A stretch of DNA of 64,000 bases from an uncultured Desulfobulbus sp. (GTDB lineage: Bacteria > Desulfobacterota > Desulfobulbia > Desulfobulbales > Desulfobulbaceae). The position numbers and the translations under genes are program-made. Position 1 is the first letter of the stretch; every line of letters starts with the position of its first letter. The notes below the pieces were generated by a model. That model saw only the letters and a list, made by a program, of their open reading frames with translations. It made no database searches and had not been told where the DNA came from. This document shows, in pieces, positions 37,205 through 46,014 of this stretch. Location: assembly GCF_963665445.1 (NCBI RefSeq), contig NZ_OY762276.1:4086601-4150600 (forward strand), given 5' to 3'.

Positions 37205-37343
37205 ATGCGTTCCCCCCGCTGTTCGGTCAACACTCAGGGGCTTGCGGCCCAGTTGTTGCCGAAATGGCATTGCTTCTCTAGCCAATTGGATATATGACGG
37301 ATGTATATTTCTTTGTAACCACCGCCCACCAAGCCGACTAGAG

Positions 37344-38270
37344 ATGGAAGAACTGGACCAAAAGAAAATAGCCGAACAGCGGCGCCGCCAAAGCATGCTC
37401 GCCGTGCAGATCGGACTTGCGGCCAACATCGTTCTCGCCGCCCTCAAGGCAACCGTCGGGGTGATCGGCAACAGCCCGGCCCTGCTCGCCGACGGCATCA
37501 ACTCCACCTCGGATGTGGCCTACGGCATTGTGGTCAGCATCTTTGTCCGCCTCTCGGGCAAACCTGCAGACCGCGAGCATCCCTATGGCCATGATCAGCT
37601 GGAAAGCGTGGCCGCGGTCGTGGTCGGCGCCTTTGTCATCACCACCGCCATAGCCATCTTCTGGAACTCGGTCGACAGTGTCTGGCAGTTGCTCTCCAGC
37701 GAGACAGAGTCCGAGGGCGCCAGTCTCACCGCCCTGGGGATCGCCGTCTTCGCCATTGTCCTCAAAAGCGGGCTCAGCCTGTGGACCTATGCGCAGAGCC
37801 GCAAAACCCAGAATTCGGCGGTACTCGCCCTGGCCCAAGATCACCGCAACGATATCTTTGCCTCGGCCGCCGCCGCGGTGGGCATTCTCTTTGGCCGCTG
37901 GGGCTCTCCCTGGGTAGACCCCCTCGCCGGAGCGGTGGTCTCGATGATCATCCTCCATACCGGGGTGGAGATTCTGCGCTCGGCCACGGACGATCTCATG
38001 GACACCCTGCCCGGGCGGGAATTGGGGCAGGAAATACGCATCGCCTTACGGGATGTCTACGGGGTGGAAGCCATAGAAGAGGTGCATGCCCACCGGTTCG
38101 GCCCCTACCTGATGATCAATCTCACCATCGGAGTGGATGGAGCGATCAGCGTGGCGGCCGGTGATCACATTGCCACCGAGGTGGAGAAGACCTTGCTGAA
38201 AAAAATAGAATTCCTCCGTCGGGTCTATGTCCATTACCACCCGGTCGGCTGCGACCAGAGCGGGCAATAG
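37344..38270 (+). CDS. Cation diffusion facilitator family transporter
   Basis: An inner-membrane metal/proton antiporter of the CDF family, 308 residues with about six spans. Metal-binding motifs occur in helix 2 ([15 protein letters not shown]), in [12 protein letters not shown] at the loop after helix 2, and in helix 5 ([13 protein letters not shown]). A cytoplasmic C-terminal domain with [13 protein letters not shown] and YVHYHPVG follows. The start ATG at 37344 precedes MEELDQKK. Metal specificity (Fe, Zn, Mn or Co) is not predictable here. It ends two bases before the convergent GGDEF gene. Confidence 0.92.
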   Translation: MEELDQKKIAEQRRRQSMLAVQIGLAANIVLAALKATVGVIGNSPALLADGINSTSDVAYGIVVSIFVRLSGKPADREHPYGHDQLESVAAVVVGAFVITTAIAIFWNSVDSVWQLLSSETESEGASLTALGIAVFAIVLKSGLSLWTYAQSRKTQNSAVLALAQDHRNDIFASAAAAVGILFGRWGSPWVDPLAGAVVSMIILHTGVEILRSATDDLMDTLPGRELGQEIRIALRDVYGVEAIEEVHAHRFGPYLMINLTIGVDGAISVAAGDHIATEVEKTLLKKIEFLRRVYVHYHPVGCDQSGQ

Positions 38271-38271
38271 C

Positions 38272-39648
38272 CTACAGAGTATGGCATTCGACCCGGTTTC
38301 GGCCACCGCCCTTGGCGAGATAGAGGGCCTGATCGGCCAGTTGCAGCAGGCTGTCCGCGGAGGGGGGGTGATCTGCCACCAGTGAGGAAACGCCGATACT
38401 GACCGTGACCGGCCAGTGGCGCCCCTGGTCGCTGAAATGATAGGCCTCCACCGTGGAGCGAATCTTCTCCGCGGCAGCCAGCGCCTGTTCGCGCCCGGTG
38501 TAGGGCAGCACCACCACAAACTCCTCGCCGCCGAAGCGGGCCGCCAGATCACCGACACGGATATTGGCCTTGACCAGCTGTCCTATCGCTTGCAACACAT
38601 AATCGCCAAAGGCATGGCCACAGGTGTCGTTGACCTTTTTGAAATAGTCCAAGTCAAAAAAGAGGCAGCTGATATCGCTTTTGCTGCGAAGAGTCCGGGC
38701 AAACATCTCTTCAAAGGCCTCCTGGAAAAACCGTTTGTTGCGCAGACCGGTCAGGGAATCGTTCACCGCCTTGTCATAGAGATTGCGGTTCATCTCTTCC
38801 AGATGCTTCATATGCCGCCGCAGCTGCAGATGCACCTGGACCCGGGCAAGCAGTTCCTCGGCAATGAAAGGCTTGACCAGATAATCGCTAGCACCGGCAC
38901 GGAACATACGCAACACCGCCTGGGTTTCTCCGGCACTGCTTAACGAGAGCATGGGCAGGTGTTCGGCCGCAGGGAACTGACGGGTCAGGTGAATAAACTC
39001 GTCACCGCGCATGACCGGCATGTCGTAATCGACAATGCAGATATCGGTCTGCACCAGGTTTTCCTTGATCAGCTCATAGGCCTGGAGACCGTTTTCCGCT
39101 TCGATGATACGAATGCCGACCCTCTCCAGGCAGGCGCCGACCATCCGCCGCAAGCCGATATTATCGTCAACCACCAGGGCGGTCATGCCGGAATAGGTGG
39201 ATTGTGGGCAGAGGACCTTGTTGACCGCGGCGGTGATATCACCCGGAGAAAAGGGTTTTGAAATAAATTCGAGGCTCCCGAGGTGAAACCCGCGGCTACG
39301 ATTTTCAAAGGTGTCGTTGGCACTGACAAAAAGGACGGGAAGAGGGGCTCCGGCCCTGCCGATAATCCCATCCTCCTCCCAGGCACGCAGCTGCTCGCAA
39401 CAGGCAAAGCCGTTCATCCGCGGCATATCGATATCCAGGGTGATCAGATCGGGAGGTTCCTCAAGCCACCTCAGGACGGCCAATGCTTCCATGCCATCAC
39501 TTGAGGTGAGCACCGCATAACCGGACGCCTCCAACTCTCTTTGAATGATGGCCCGCATGGTGAAACTGTCATCCACCACCATGACGGTTTGCGGTTTTGC
39601 TTTCGGCCGTTGGTCGAGATGGACTTGGGGGTTGGATTTTACTTTCAT
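38272..39648 (-). CDS. Double-receiver diguanylate cyclase (REC-REC-GGDEF)
   Basis: A cytoplasmic response regulator that makes cyclic-di-GMP. Two receiver domains come first: VMVVDDSFTMR with phosphoacceptor Asp in LITLDIDMPRMNG, then ALVVDDNIGLRR with Asp in CIVDYDMPVMRG. The output domain has an intact active site GGEEF and an inhibitory RxxD site (RVGD) five residues before it, so product inhibition is expected. The start at 39648 (MKVKSNPQ) has GACGAGG nearby; in-frame ATGs at 39714 and 39741 are alternatives. The sensor kinase is not in the window. It may feed the PilZ protein and MshEN-type ATPase here. Confidence 0.9.
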   Translation of the reverse strand: MKVKSNPQVHLDQRPKAKPQTVMVVDDSFTMRAIIQRELEASGYAVLTSSDGMEALAVLRWLEEPPDLITLDIDMPRMNGFACCEQLRAWEEDGIIGRAGAPLPVLFVSANDTFENRSRGFHLGSLEFISKPFSPGDITAAVNKVLCPQSTYSGMTALVVDDNIGLRRMVGACLERVGIRIIEAENGLQAYELIKENLVQTDICIVDYDMPVMRGDEFIHLTRQFPAAEHLPMLSLSSAGETQAVLRMFRAGASDYLVKPFIAEELLARVQVHLQLRRHMKHLEEMNRNLYDKAVNDSLTGLRNKRFFQEAFEEMFARTLRSKSDISCLFFDLDYFKKVNDTCGHAFGDYVLQAIGQLVKANIRVGDLAARFGGEEFVVVLPYTGREQALAAAEKIRSTVEAYHFSDQGRHWPVTVSIGVSSLVADHPPSADSLLQLADQALYLAKGGGRNRVECHTL

Positions 39649-39923
39649 TGCCTCGTCGTACCCTTTCACCTGAGATCGGTTGCAGCTTGCCTTTGTCTGC
39701 TTATCTTGAATCATTGTAGAGAAAAAGACAACATCGGCCAAGAAAAAGGCTCGCTCTTTACGGCAGAAATATCCTTAACACGGCCGAAACTTCTCTCAAG
39801 AATCAGTGCAGTTATCCATTTATCCATTCTTGAGTATGGACCTGAGTGAGCACTTTTAAACCGTCGCCGCATGCGCCCCCTCGCAGCGGCGTTGCACGCA
39901 TGGGGAGACCATAGGAGATCCAT

Positions 39924-40889
39924 ATGCACACTTTCACCCTCAACAGCGGCGACAAAATACCAGTTCTCGGCCTGGGGACCTGGAAATCGGCTCCTGGAGC
40001 CGTCGCAGGCGCTGTCCAAGATGCCATTGCGGCAGGCTATCGGCACATCGACTGCGCTCCGATCTATGGAAACGAAGCCGAGGTGGGCCAGGCCCTTGGA
40101 GATGTCTTCAACGCAGGCCAAGTTACCCGCGAGGATCTGTGGATCACCTCAAAGCTGTGGAACAATGCACATGCACCGGAACTGGTGGAGCCGGCCCTGC
40201 GGCAAACCCTAGCCGATTTGGGCCTGGCCTACCTTGACCTCTTTCTCATCCACTGGCCGGTGGTCTTTGCCCCGGGCGTTGTCTTTGCGCAGAAACCCGA
40301 AGAGTTCATTCCCCTGGCCGATCAGCCGATCATCGAGACCTGGCGAGCCATGGAGGCCTGCAGGGACAAGGGGCTGGTGCGCAACATCGGCGTCTGCAAC
40401 TTCACCGTGCGAAAACTCGAGTCCCTCTGCGAGCAGGCCACGGTGCAACCGGCCATGAATCAGATCGAGCTCCACCCCTATCTGCAGCAACAGGACATGC
40501 TCGCCTTCTGCCGTGAGCGGAACATCCAGCTCACCGCCTACTCGCCGCTGGGCTCCGGTGATCGTCCCAAGGCCCTGAAAAAACAGGATGAACCCACCCT
40601 GCTCGACAACCCGGTGATTACCAGGATTGCGGCGAGCAACAGCATCAGCCCGGCGCAGGTGCTGCTCGCCTGGGGCATCGGCCGCGGCACTGTGGTCATT
40701 CCGAAATCGACCAACCCCGAGCGGATTCGTCAGAACCTGGCCGCTGCGGAACTCAGCCTCAGCGATGCGGATATGGCCGAGATTAGCGGTCTTGACCTTG
40801 GCTTTCGCTTTGTCGACGGGGCCTTCTTCTGCTCCAAGGGCTCGCCCTATACCCTCAACCATCTCTGGGACATTGATTTCCGCAACTGA
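39924..40889 (+). CDS. Aldo/keto reductase
   Basis: An NADPH-dependent oxidoreductase of the aldo-keto reductase superfamily, 321 residues. The catalytic tetrad is complete: Asp43, Tyr48, Lys77 and His110. The cofactor-binding motif IPKSTNPERIRQNL is near the C-terminus and GYRHIDCAPIYGNE near the N-terminus. GGAGATCCAT precedes the ATG. The length and the extra loop around VVFAPGVVFAQKPEEF resemble aldehyde/aldose reductase subgroups. It lies three bases before a ModF-like gene on the same strand, although no functional link is evident. Confidence 0.93.
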   Translation: MHTFTLNSGDKIPVLGLGTWKSAPGAVAGAVQDAIAAGYRHIDCAPIYGNEAEVGQALGDVFNAGQVTREDLWITSKLWNNAHAPELVEPALRQTLADLGLAYLDLFLIHWPVVFAPGVVFAQKPEEFIPLADQPIIETWRAMEACRDKGLVRNIGVCNFTVRKLESLCEQATVQPAMNQIELHPYLQQQDMLAFCRERNIQLTAYSPLGSGDRPKALKKQDEPTLLDNPVITRIAASNSISPAQVLLAWGIGRGTVVIPKSTNPERIRQNLAAAELSLSDADMAEISGLDLGFRFVDGAFFCSKGSPYTLNHLWDIDFRN

Positions 40890-40892
40890 ACC

Positions 40893-42278
40893 ATGCTCAA
40901 CATCTGTCATTTCAACACCCAGGGATTGGCCATCGAGAACTTCACTGCCACAAGTGGCGAGCTCTGGTGCCTTGTGGGCGGCAATGATTCCGGTCTTGCC
41001 GCCTTTATCGATCTTGTCAGCGATGCCGCGATGCAGGCCCTCTGGTTTGACCGGCCGGAGCTTGTCGGCCTGCTTTCCTTCAAACAGCAGCAGGCGATTT
41101 TTGAGGCCGAGCTGCAAAAAGATGATACCGATTTCCTTGACCGACTCGATCCCGGTACGCCTGCCCGCGACTTTCTCACCGATATCGACCGCTACCGGGA
41201 TCAGATTGGACTCTTTCAGCTGGAGGACCTGCTCGACCGCGGCTATCGCCAGCTGAGCTCAGGCCAGGCGCGCAAACTCTGCCTCCTGCAGCAGATCACC
41301 GCTGGCGTCCGCTTTCTCGTCCTGGAAAATCCCTATGAGGGCCTTGATCAGGGCAGCTGCCGCGAACTGGACCGGGTCCTGGGCCGCCTGCGCGAGCAGG
41401 GCCTGGCCATTGTCGTGCTGGTCAGCAACTCGGTGGATATTCCCGGCACCGCGACCCACCTGGGCCTCTTTGCCGAGCACAGCCTGGTCATGCAGGGATG
41501 CGTCGAGGAGGTCCGCGAAGAGGTCCTTGCCGCCCTGGCCCGGCAAATACCGCTCTTTCAAGTATCGGTGGATGAACTGAAACGGGCACAATCGGCGGAG
41601 AGGGGGGGGAGCGGCGACAACCTGATCAGGTTGCGGGGCGGCTTTGCCCACTATGGCGAGATCGAGGTCTTCACCGGGCTTGACCTCACCATCGACCGCG
41701 GAGACCATACCCTGATCACCGGCCCCAACGGCTGCGGCAAATCGACCCTGCTGCAGATGCTCACCGGTGATCATCCGCTCTGCTACGTCAACGATCTCAC
41801 CATGTTCGGCAGAAAGCGGGGCAGCGGTGAATCGATCTGGGAGTTGAAGCGGCAGATGGGCATCGTCAGTGCCGATCTGCACCGCAACCACCGGGTTGCC
41901 GGCAGTGCCCTGGCCATCGTTCTCTCCGGCCTGTTTGACACCATCGGCCTCTACGATACCCCCAGCCCGGCAGCGCAGCAGCGGGGGCGCCATCTTCTGG
42001 ACCAGTTGGGTCTCTCGGCAAAGGCGGGGCAGCCTTTCCGCCGCCTGAGCTACGGCGAACAGCGGCTGCTGCTTCTGGCCCGGGCCCTGATCAAGGCACC
42101 GCAGCTGCTGATCCTGGACGAACCCACCCAGGGACTGGACGAGGGCAACCGGCGGGCCCTGCTTGACTTTCTGGCCCAGGTCGCTACGAAGCAACTCGCC
42201 ACCATCGTCTATGTGAGCCACCGGGAGGATGAATACCGGAGCTTTTTCAAGCAGCAGATCCGTTTCCAAAAAACTTGA
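40893..42278 (+). CDS. Tandem ABC ATPase, ModF-like, with degenerate first domain
   Basis: A 461-residue soluble protein with two ABC ATPase domains and no membrane part, like ModF/PhrA. The second domain is complete: Walker A GPNGCGKST, signature LSYGEQR, Walker B LLILDEPTQGLD and switch His in YVSHREDE. The first domain keeps a signature (LSSGQARK) and a Walker-B-like LVLENPYEGLD, but its Walker A reads GGNDSGLAA, without the catalytic Lys and Thr, so it probably does not hydrolyse ATP. ModF's cellular role is poorly known; molybdate genes are absent here. It is likely co-transcribed with the aldo/keto reductase. Confidence 0.85.
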   Translation: MLNICHFNTQGLAIENFTATSGELWCLVGGNDSGLAAFIDLVSDAAMQALWFDRPELVGLLSFKQQQAIFEAELQKDDTDFLDRLDPGTPARDFLTDIDRYRDQIGLFQLEDLLDRGYRQLSSGQARKLCLLQQITAGVRFLVLENPYEGLDQGSCRELDRVLGRLREQGLAIVVLVSNSVDIPGTATHLGLFAEHSLVMQGCVEEVREEVLAALARQIPLFQVSVDELKRAQSAERGGSGDNLIRLRGGFAHYGEIEVFTGLDLTIDRGDHTLITGPNGCGKSTLLQMLTGDHPLCYVNDLTMFGRKRGSGESIWELKRQMGIVSADLHRNHRVAGSALAIVLSGLFDTIGLYDTPSPAAQQRGRHLLDQLGLSAKAGQPFRRLSYGEQRLLLLARALIKAPQLLILDEPTQGLDEGNRRALLDFLAQVATKQLATIVYVSHREDEYRSFFKQQIRFQKT

Positions 42279-42338
42279 CCACAACAGTGCTGCCCAGAGG
42301 CTCGTTGCCCCTGGGCGGCAAGGGTTACCCGGTTTTGT

Positions 42339-42367
42339 TTGACACCCGGCGGCCTATTCCGTATAGA
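42339..42367 (+). promoter_or_regulatory. Sigma-70-type promoter of the BMP transporter operon
   Basis: A perfect TTGACA (42339-42344), 17-base spacer, and TATAGA (42362-42367). It sits 85 bases before the first gene of the operon. No purine riboswitch is recognised in the leader. Confidence 0.8.
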
Positions 42368-42451
42368 GGCAGAGGATTTCCCCCTCGTGATTATCGGCCT
42401 AACCCGGATTTCTCATCCAGGCACAAAATCGTTCACCTCCAGGAGGATCGA

Positions 42452-43513
42452 ATGCGTCTTCTCACCCTTGTTACCCTGTTCGTCACCTGTTGCAGCCTCG
42501 GACTGGCCCAGGGCGCCGACAAGGCCATCAAGGTCGGTTTTGTCTATGTTTCTCCGGTGGGCGATGCCGGCTGGTCAAAGGCCCATGACGTGGCCCGCAA
42601 AGCCCTTGATGCCCTGCCCGGGGTCACCACCGCCTTTGTCGAGGGCATTGCCGAAGGACCGGATTCGGAAAGGGCCATCCAGACCATGGCCCGAAAAAAG
42701 TACGACCTGATCTTTGCCACCAGTTTCGGCTACATGGATTCCATGCTCAAAGTCGCGGCCAAATTTCCCCAGACCACGTTCATGCACTGCGCCGGGTTCA
42801 AGACCGCTGCCAACATGGGCAACTATTTCGGCCGGATCTACCAGCCGCGCTACCTCTCGGGCATGGTTGCCGGTTCGATGACCAAGTCCAAAATACTGGG
42901 CTATGTGGCGGCCTATCCCATTCCGGAGGTCATCCGCGGCATCAACGCCTTCACCCTGGGCGCCCAGGCGGTCAACCCCGAGGTCACCGTCCGCGTCGTC
43001 TGGACCAAGACCTGGTATGACCCGGCCAAGGAAAAAGAGGCGGCCCAGTCGCTTCTGGATGTGGGGGCCGATGTCATTGCCCAGCATCAGGATTCCCCGG
43101 GTCCCCAGGAAGCAGCCCAGGAAAAGGGCGTCTATTCCATCGGCTACAACACCGACATGAGCAGCTTTGCTCCCAAATCGCACCTGACCGCACCTATCTG
43201 GAACTGGACACCCTACTACACCAGGATTGTCCACCAGGTCCAGGACGGGACCTGGAAGGCGAGTTCGGACTGGCCGGGCATGGCCGAAGAGGTGGTCGAT
43301 CTCGCGCCCTTGGGCCCCATGGTGCCGCAGGAGGTCCGTGATCGGGTCATGGCCGCCAAGGCCGCCATTATCAACGGCAGCCAAAAGGTTTTTGTCGGGC
43401 CGATCAAGGATCAGCAGGGCAAGCTGCGCTACACGGACCAGGTGGTTGTCCCGGATCAGGACCTGCTCGGCATGAACTGGTTCGTTCAGGGCGTGATCGG
43501 CACCACCGAATAA
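42452..43513 (+). CDS. BMP-family ABC transporter substrate-binding protein (purine nucleoside type)
   Basis: A 353-residue periplasmic binding protein of the BMP/PnrA family, which bind purine nucleosides or bases. A signal peptide precedes AQGADKAIKVGFVYVSPVGDAG; no convincing lipobox is seen, although CC occurs in the hydrophobic part. GDAGWSKAHD near the N-terminus and the GADVIAQHQDSPG region are typical. AGGAGG lies upstream of the ATG at 42452. It heads an operon with two permeases, gpt and an ATPase, which supports purine uptake and salvage. Confidence 0.92.
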   Translation: MRLLTLVTLFVTCCSLGLAQGADKAIKVGFVYVSPVGDAGWSKAHDVARKALDALPGVTTAFVEGIAEGPDSERAIQTMARKKYDLIFATSFGYMDSMLKVAAKFPQTTFMHCAGFKTAANMGNYFGRIYQPRYLSGMVAGSMTKSKILGYVAAYPIPEVIRGINAFTLGAQAVNPEVTVRVVWTKTWYDPAKEKEAAQSLLDVGADVIAQHQDSPGPQEAAQEKGVYSIGYNTDMSSFAPKSHLTAPIWNWTPYYTRIVHQVQDGTWKASSDWPGMAEEVVDLAPLGPMVPQEVRDRVMAAKAAIINGSQKVFVGPIKDQQGKLRYTDQVVVPDQDLLGMNWFVQGVIGTTE

Positions 43514-43518
43514 GTGCC

Positions 43519-44580
43519 ATGCTGCCACGCTTTCGCATCAGCAAACGGCCGCAGCCCTTGGGGTGGCCGTCGTTTTTTATCGTCCCGGCGGCCATTTCCC
43601 TGTCGCTGGGGCTGAGCCTTGTATTGCTCAAGCTTTCCGGGATTTCACCGCTGGCTGCTTTGACCAGCCTGGTTCAGGGAGCCTTTGGTGCGACCTGGGC
43701 CCTGGAGGACTGCCTGATCAAGGCCATCCCGCTCTTTCTCTGCAGCCTGGGGGTGGCGATCGCCTTTCGTCTGCAGATCTGGAATATCGGCGCAGAGGGA
43801 CAGTTTGCCCTGGGCGCAATCGGCGCCACCTGGGTTGCCCTGTCCCTGCCGGGGCTGCCCGCCTGGGCGCTCCTGCCGCTGATGGTGCTCATGGCCTGCC
43901 TCGCCGGGGGGGCCTGGGGACTGATCCCTGCCTTGCTCAGGCAAAAGCTCGGCACCAACGAGATCATCGTCACCCTGATGCTCAACTATGTGGCCATTCT
44001 CCTGTTGGAATTTCTCGTCTACGGTGTCTGGCGCGACAGTTCCGGTTTTCCCATGACCGCGGCCTTTGTGCCGGCGGCCATTCTCGGCAAGATCGGCGAC
44101 AGCAATGTCCATTGGGGCCTGGTCCATTGCCTGGTGCTCGGATTTTTGATCTGGGCCTTTCTCCACTATAGCCGCTGGGGCTATGAACTGCGCATCTGCG
44201 GCGAAAACGTGCGTGCCGCCCGCTATGCCGGGCTCCCCTACGACCGGCTGGTTGTCCTGGTGATGGTCCTCAGCGGAGCGCTGGCCGGATGGGCCGGGTT
44301 TCTCGAGGCCTCGGCCTCGCTCAACCGATTGCAGCCCTCGATCATGGTCGGCTACGGCTACACCGCCATCGTCGTCGCCTGGCTGGCCCGGTTGAGTCCG
44401 CTGAACATCGGCATCGCCTCCTTCCTGCTCGCAGCGCTCCGAGTTGGCTGCGAGAATCTCCAGCTCGACCTCCAGGTGCCGGCGGCCTTCGGCTCCATTG
44501 TCGAGGGGCTGATCCTGCTGACGGTCCTGGCCGGCGGTTTTTTCCAGTCCTCTCGCATCACCAAAGAGAGGGGCGCATGA
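43519..44580 (+). CDS. Nucleoside-type ABC transporter permease (first subunit)
   Basis: A 353-residue inner-membrane permease of the branched-chain/BMP permease superfamily (YufP/NupP-like), with about eight to ten spans. The conserved LWNIGAEGQFALGAIGATW-type loop (here QIWNIGAEGQFALGAIG) and GTNEIIVTLMLNYVA are visible. It starts five bases after the binding-protein stop and overlaps the second permease by four bases (ATGA), so the two permeases are translationally coupled and form the heterodimeric channel. Confidence 0.92.
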   Translation: MLPRFRISKRPQPLGWPSFFIVPAAISLSLGLSLVLLKLSGISPLAALTSLVQGAFGATWALEDCLIKAIPLFLCSLGVAIAFRLQIWNIGAEGQFALGAIGATWVALSLPGLPAWALLPLMVLMACLAGGAWGLIPALLRQKLGTNEIIVTLMLNYVAILLLEFLVYGVWRDSSGFPMTAAFVPAAILGKIGDSNVHWGLVHCLVLGFLIWAFLHYSRWGYELRICGENVRAARYAGLPYDRLVVLVMVLSGALAGWAGFLEASASLNRLQPSIMVGYGYTAIVVAWLARLSPLNIGIASFLLAALRVGCENLQLDLQVPAAFGSIVEGLILLTVLAGGFFQSSRITKERGA

Positions 44581-45497
44581 ATGCCGAGCTGATCTCCCCC
44601 CTTTTGGCTGCGGCCGTGGTGGCGGGCACACCGCTGATCTTTGCCACCCTGGGCGCGATCCTCACCGATAAATCAGGGGTGCTCAACCTCGGGGTCGAGG
44701 GGATCATGCTGCTGGGCTGTTTGGGGGCCTTTCTCGCCGCAAAGCTCAGCGGCAGTCCGTTGCTCGGCTTTGTCGCCGGCGGTCTGGTCGGGATGGTGGC
44801 CGCCTCACTGCACGGGGTGGTCTGCCTGATCTTTCGGGGGAATCAGGTAGTCTCCGGCCTGGCCCTGACCCTTTTCGGCAGCGGTTTGGCCAACTATCTG
44901 GGCAACGGATGCGTCGGCCAGGCAGCGCCCGGTTTTCATGATCTCCCACTGCCGGTCCTTGCACAGATCCCTTTTGTCGGGCCAATTTTCTTCAGCCACG
45001 ATCCCCTGGTCTACCTCAGTTACCTGCTGCCGCTGCTGCTCGGGCTGCTCTTGAGCGGAACCCGGATCGGGCTCAACCTGCGCGCCGTGGGAGAATTTCC
45101 CCAGGCCGCCATTGCCGTGGGGCTCAATGCTGCCCGCTATCGATGGCTCGGGATTCTCGGAGGCGGTTGCCTCATGGGGCTCGGCGGGGCCTATCTCTCG
45201 CTGGCCTCCACCCATCTCTGGACCAACAACCTGACCGCCGGACGCGGCTGGATTGCGGTGGCCCTGGTGATCTTTGCCTCCTGGCGTCCGGGCAGGGCAC
45301 TTCTTGGGGCCTACCTCTTCGGCGGCATCATGGCGCTGCAGCTGCGCATCCAGGCCACGGGGACCACCATCCCCTCGTCGCTGCTGCTGATGCTGCCCTA
45401 CCTGCTGACCGTGGCCGTGCTGGTCGTCTCGTCAATTGGCAGGGGCCGGCACAAGCCGCCGGCAGCCCTGGGCACCAATATCGAACCTCCGGCCTGA
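44577..45497 (+). CDS. Nucleoside-type ABC transporter permease (second subunit)
   Basis: A 306-residue permease of the same superfamily (YufQ/NupQ-like). It has the characteristic [14 protein letters not shown] loop, then [19 protein letters not shown] and the C-terminal [17 protein letters not shown]. The ATG at 44577 overlaps the stop of the first permease. Longer in-frame starts would lie inside that gene. It is followed by gpt 28 bases downstream. Confidence 0.92.
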   Translation: MNAELISPLLAAAVVAGTPLIFATLGAILTDKSGVLNLGVEGIMLLGCLGAFLAAKLSGSPLLGFVAGGLVGMVAASLHGVVCLIFRGNQVVSGLALTLFGSGLANYLGNGCVGQAAPGFHDLPLPVLAQIPFVGPIFFSHDPLVYLSYLLPLLLGLLLSGTRIGLNLRAVGEFPQAAIAVGLNAARYRWLGILGGGCLMGLGGAYLSLASTHLWTNNLTAGRGWIAVALVIFASWRPGRALLGAYLFGGIMALQLRIQATGTTIPSSLLLMLPYLLTVAVLVVSSIGRGRHKPPAALGTNIEPPA

Positions 45498-45525
45498 GGC
45501 CGCAAGAGATGTGAAGGAGTACACT

Positions 45526-46008
45526 ATGGCCAGTCATTCCAACTACAACAAAACCTATCCGATCTCTTGGGAGCAGCTGCATCGCGACGCCAAGGCCCTG
45601 GCCTGGCGGCTGCTGGGCCTGGGCTCGTTCAAGGGCATCATCGCCATCACCCGCGGCGGCCTAGTGCCGGCCGCCATCGTCGCCCGGGAGTTGAACATCC
45701 ACCTCATTGATACGATCTGTATCTCCAGCTACGACTGGAAGGAGAAAAAGGGCGAGGCGGAAGTCCTCAAAGGATTTGCCGGAGACGGTGAGGGCTGGCT
45801 GCTGCTCGACGACCTGGTCGATACCGGCCGCACCGCCAAGATCGTCAAAGAGATGATTCCCAAGGCCCATTTTGCCACCATTTACGCAAAACCGGCCGGT
45901 CGGATGGAGGTGGACACCTTCATCACCGAGGTCAGCCAGGACACCTGGATTCTCTTTCCCTGGGATGCTGAATCCCAATTTGTCCACCCCCTGGTCAATG
46001 GACGGTAA
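45526..46008 (+). CDS. gpt: Xanthine-guanine phosphoribosyltransferase
   Basis: A purine-salvage enzyme converting xanthine or guanine plus PRPP to XMP or GMP. It has 160 residues. The flexible-loop SYDWKEKKG, the PRPP-binding motif [14 protein letters not shown] and the early [16 protein letters not shown] are all intact, as in E. coli Gpt. AAGGAG precedes the ATG at 45526. It is placed between the permease and ATPase genes of a BMP-type transporter, strongly suggesting that the imported ligand is a purine that Gpt traps as nucleotide. Confidence 0.93.
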   Translation: MASHSNYNKTYPISWEQLHRDAKALAWRLLGLGSFKGIIAITRGGLVPAAIVARELNIHLIDTICISSYDWKEKKGEAEVLKGFAGDGEGWLLLDDLVDTGRTAKIVKEMIPKAHFATIYAKPAGRMEVDTFITEVSQDTWILFPWDAESQFVHPLVNGR

Positions 46009-46014
46009 TCGCCG

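Noticed and set aside
37205-37507. 101-residue N-terminal extension of fumC
   Set aside because: It overlaps the 5' end of the divergent CDF gene and has no fumarase similarity; a ribosome site precedes the ATG at 37204.
42368-42451. Possible purine riboswitch in the BMP operon leader
   Set aside because: The conserved loop sequences of the guanine/adenine class are not present; only about 80 bases separate promoter and start.
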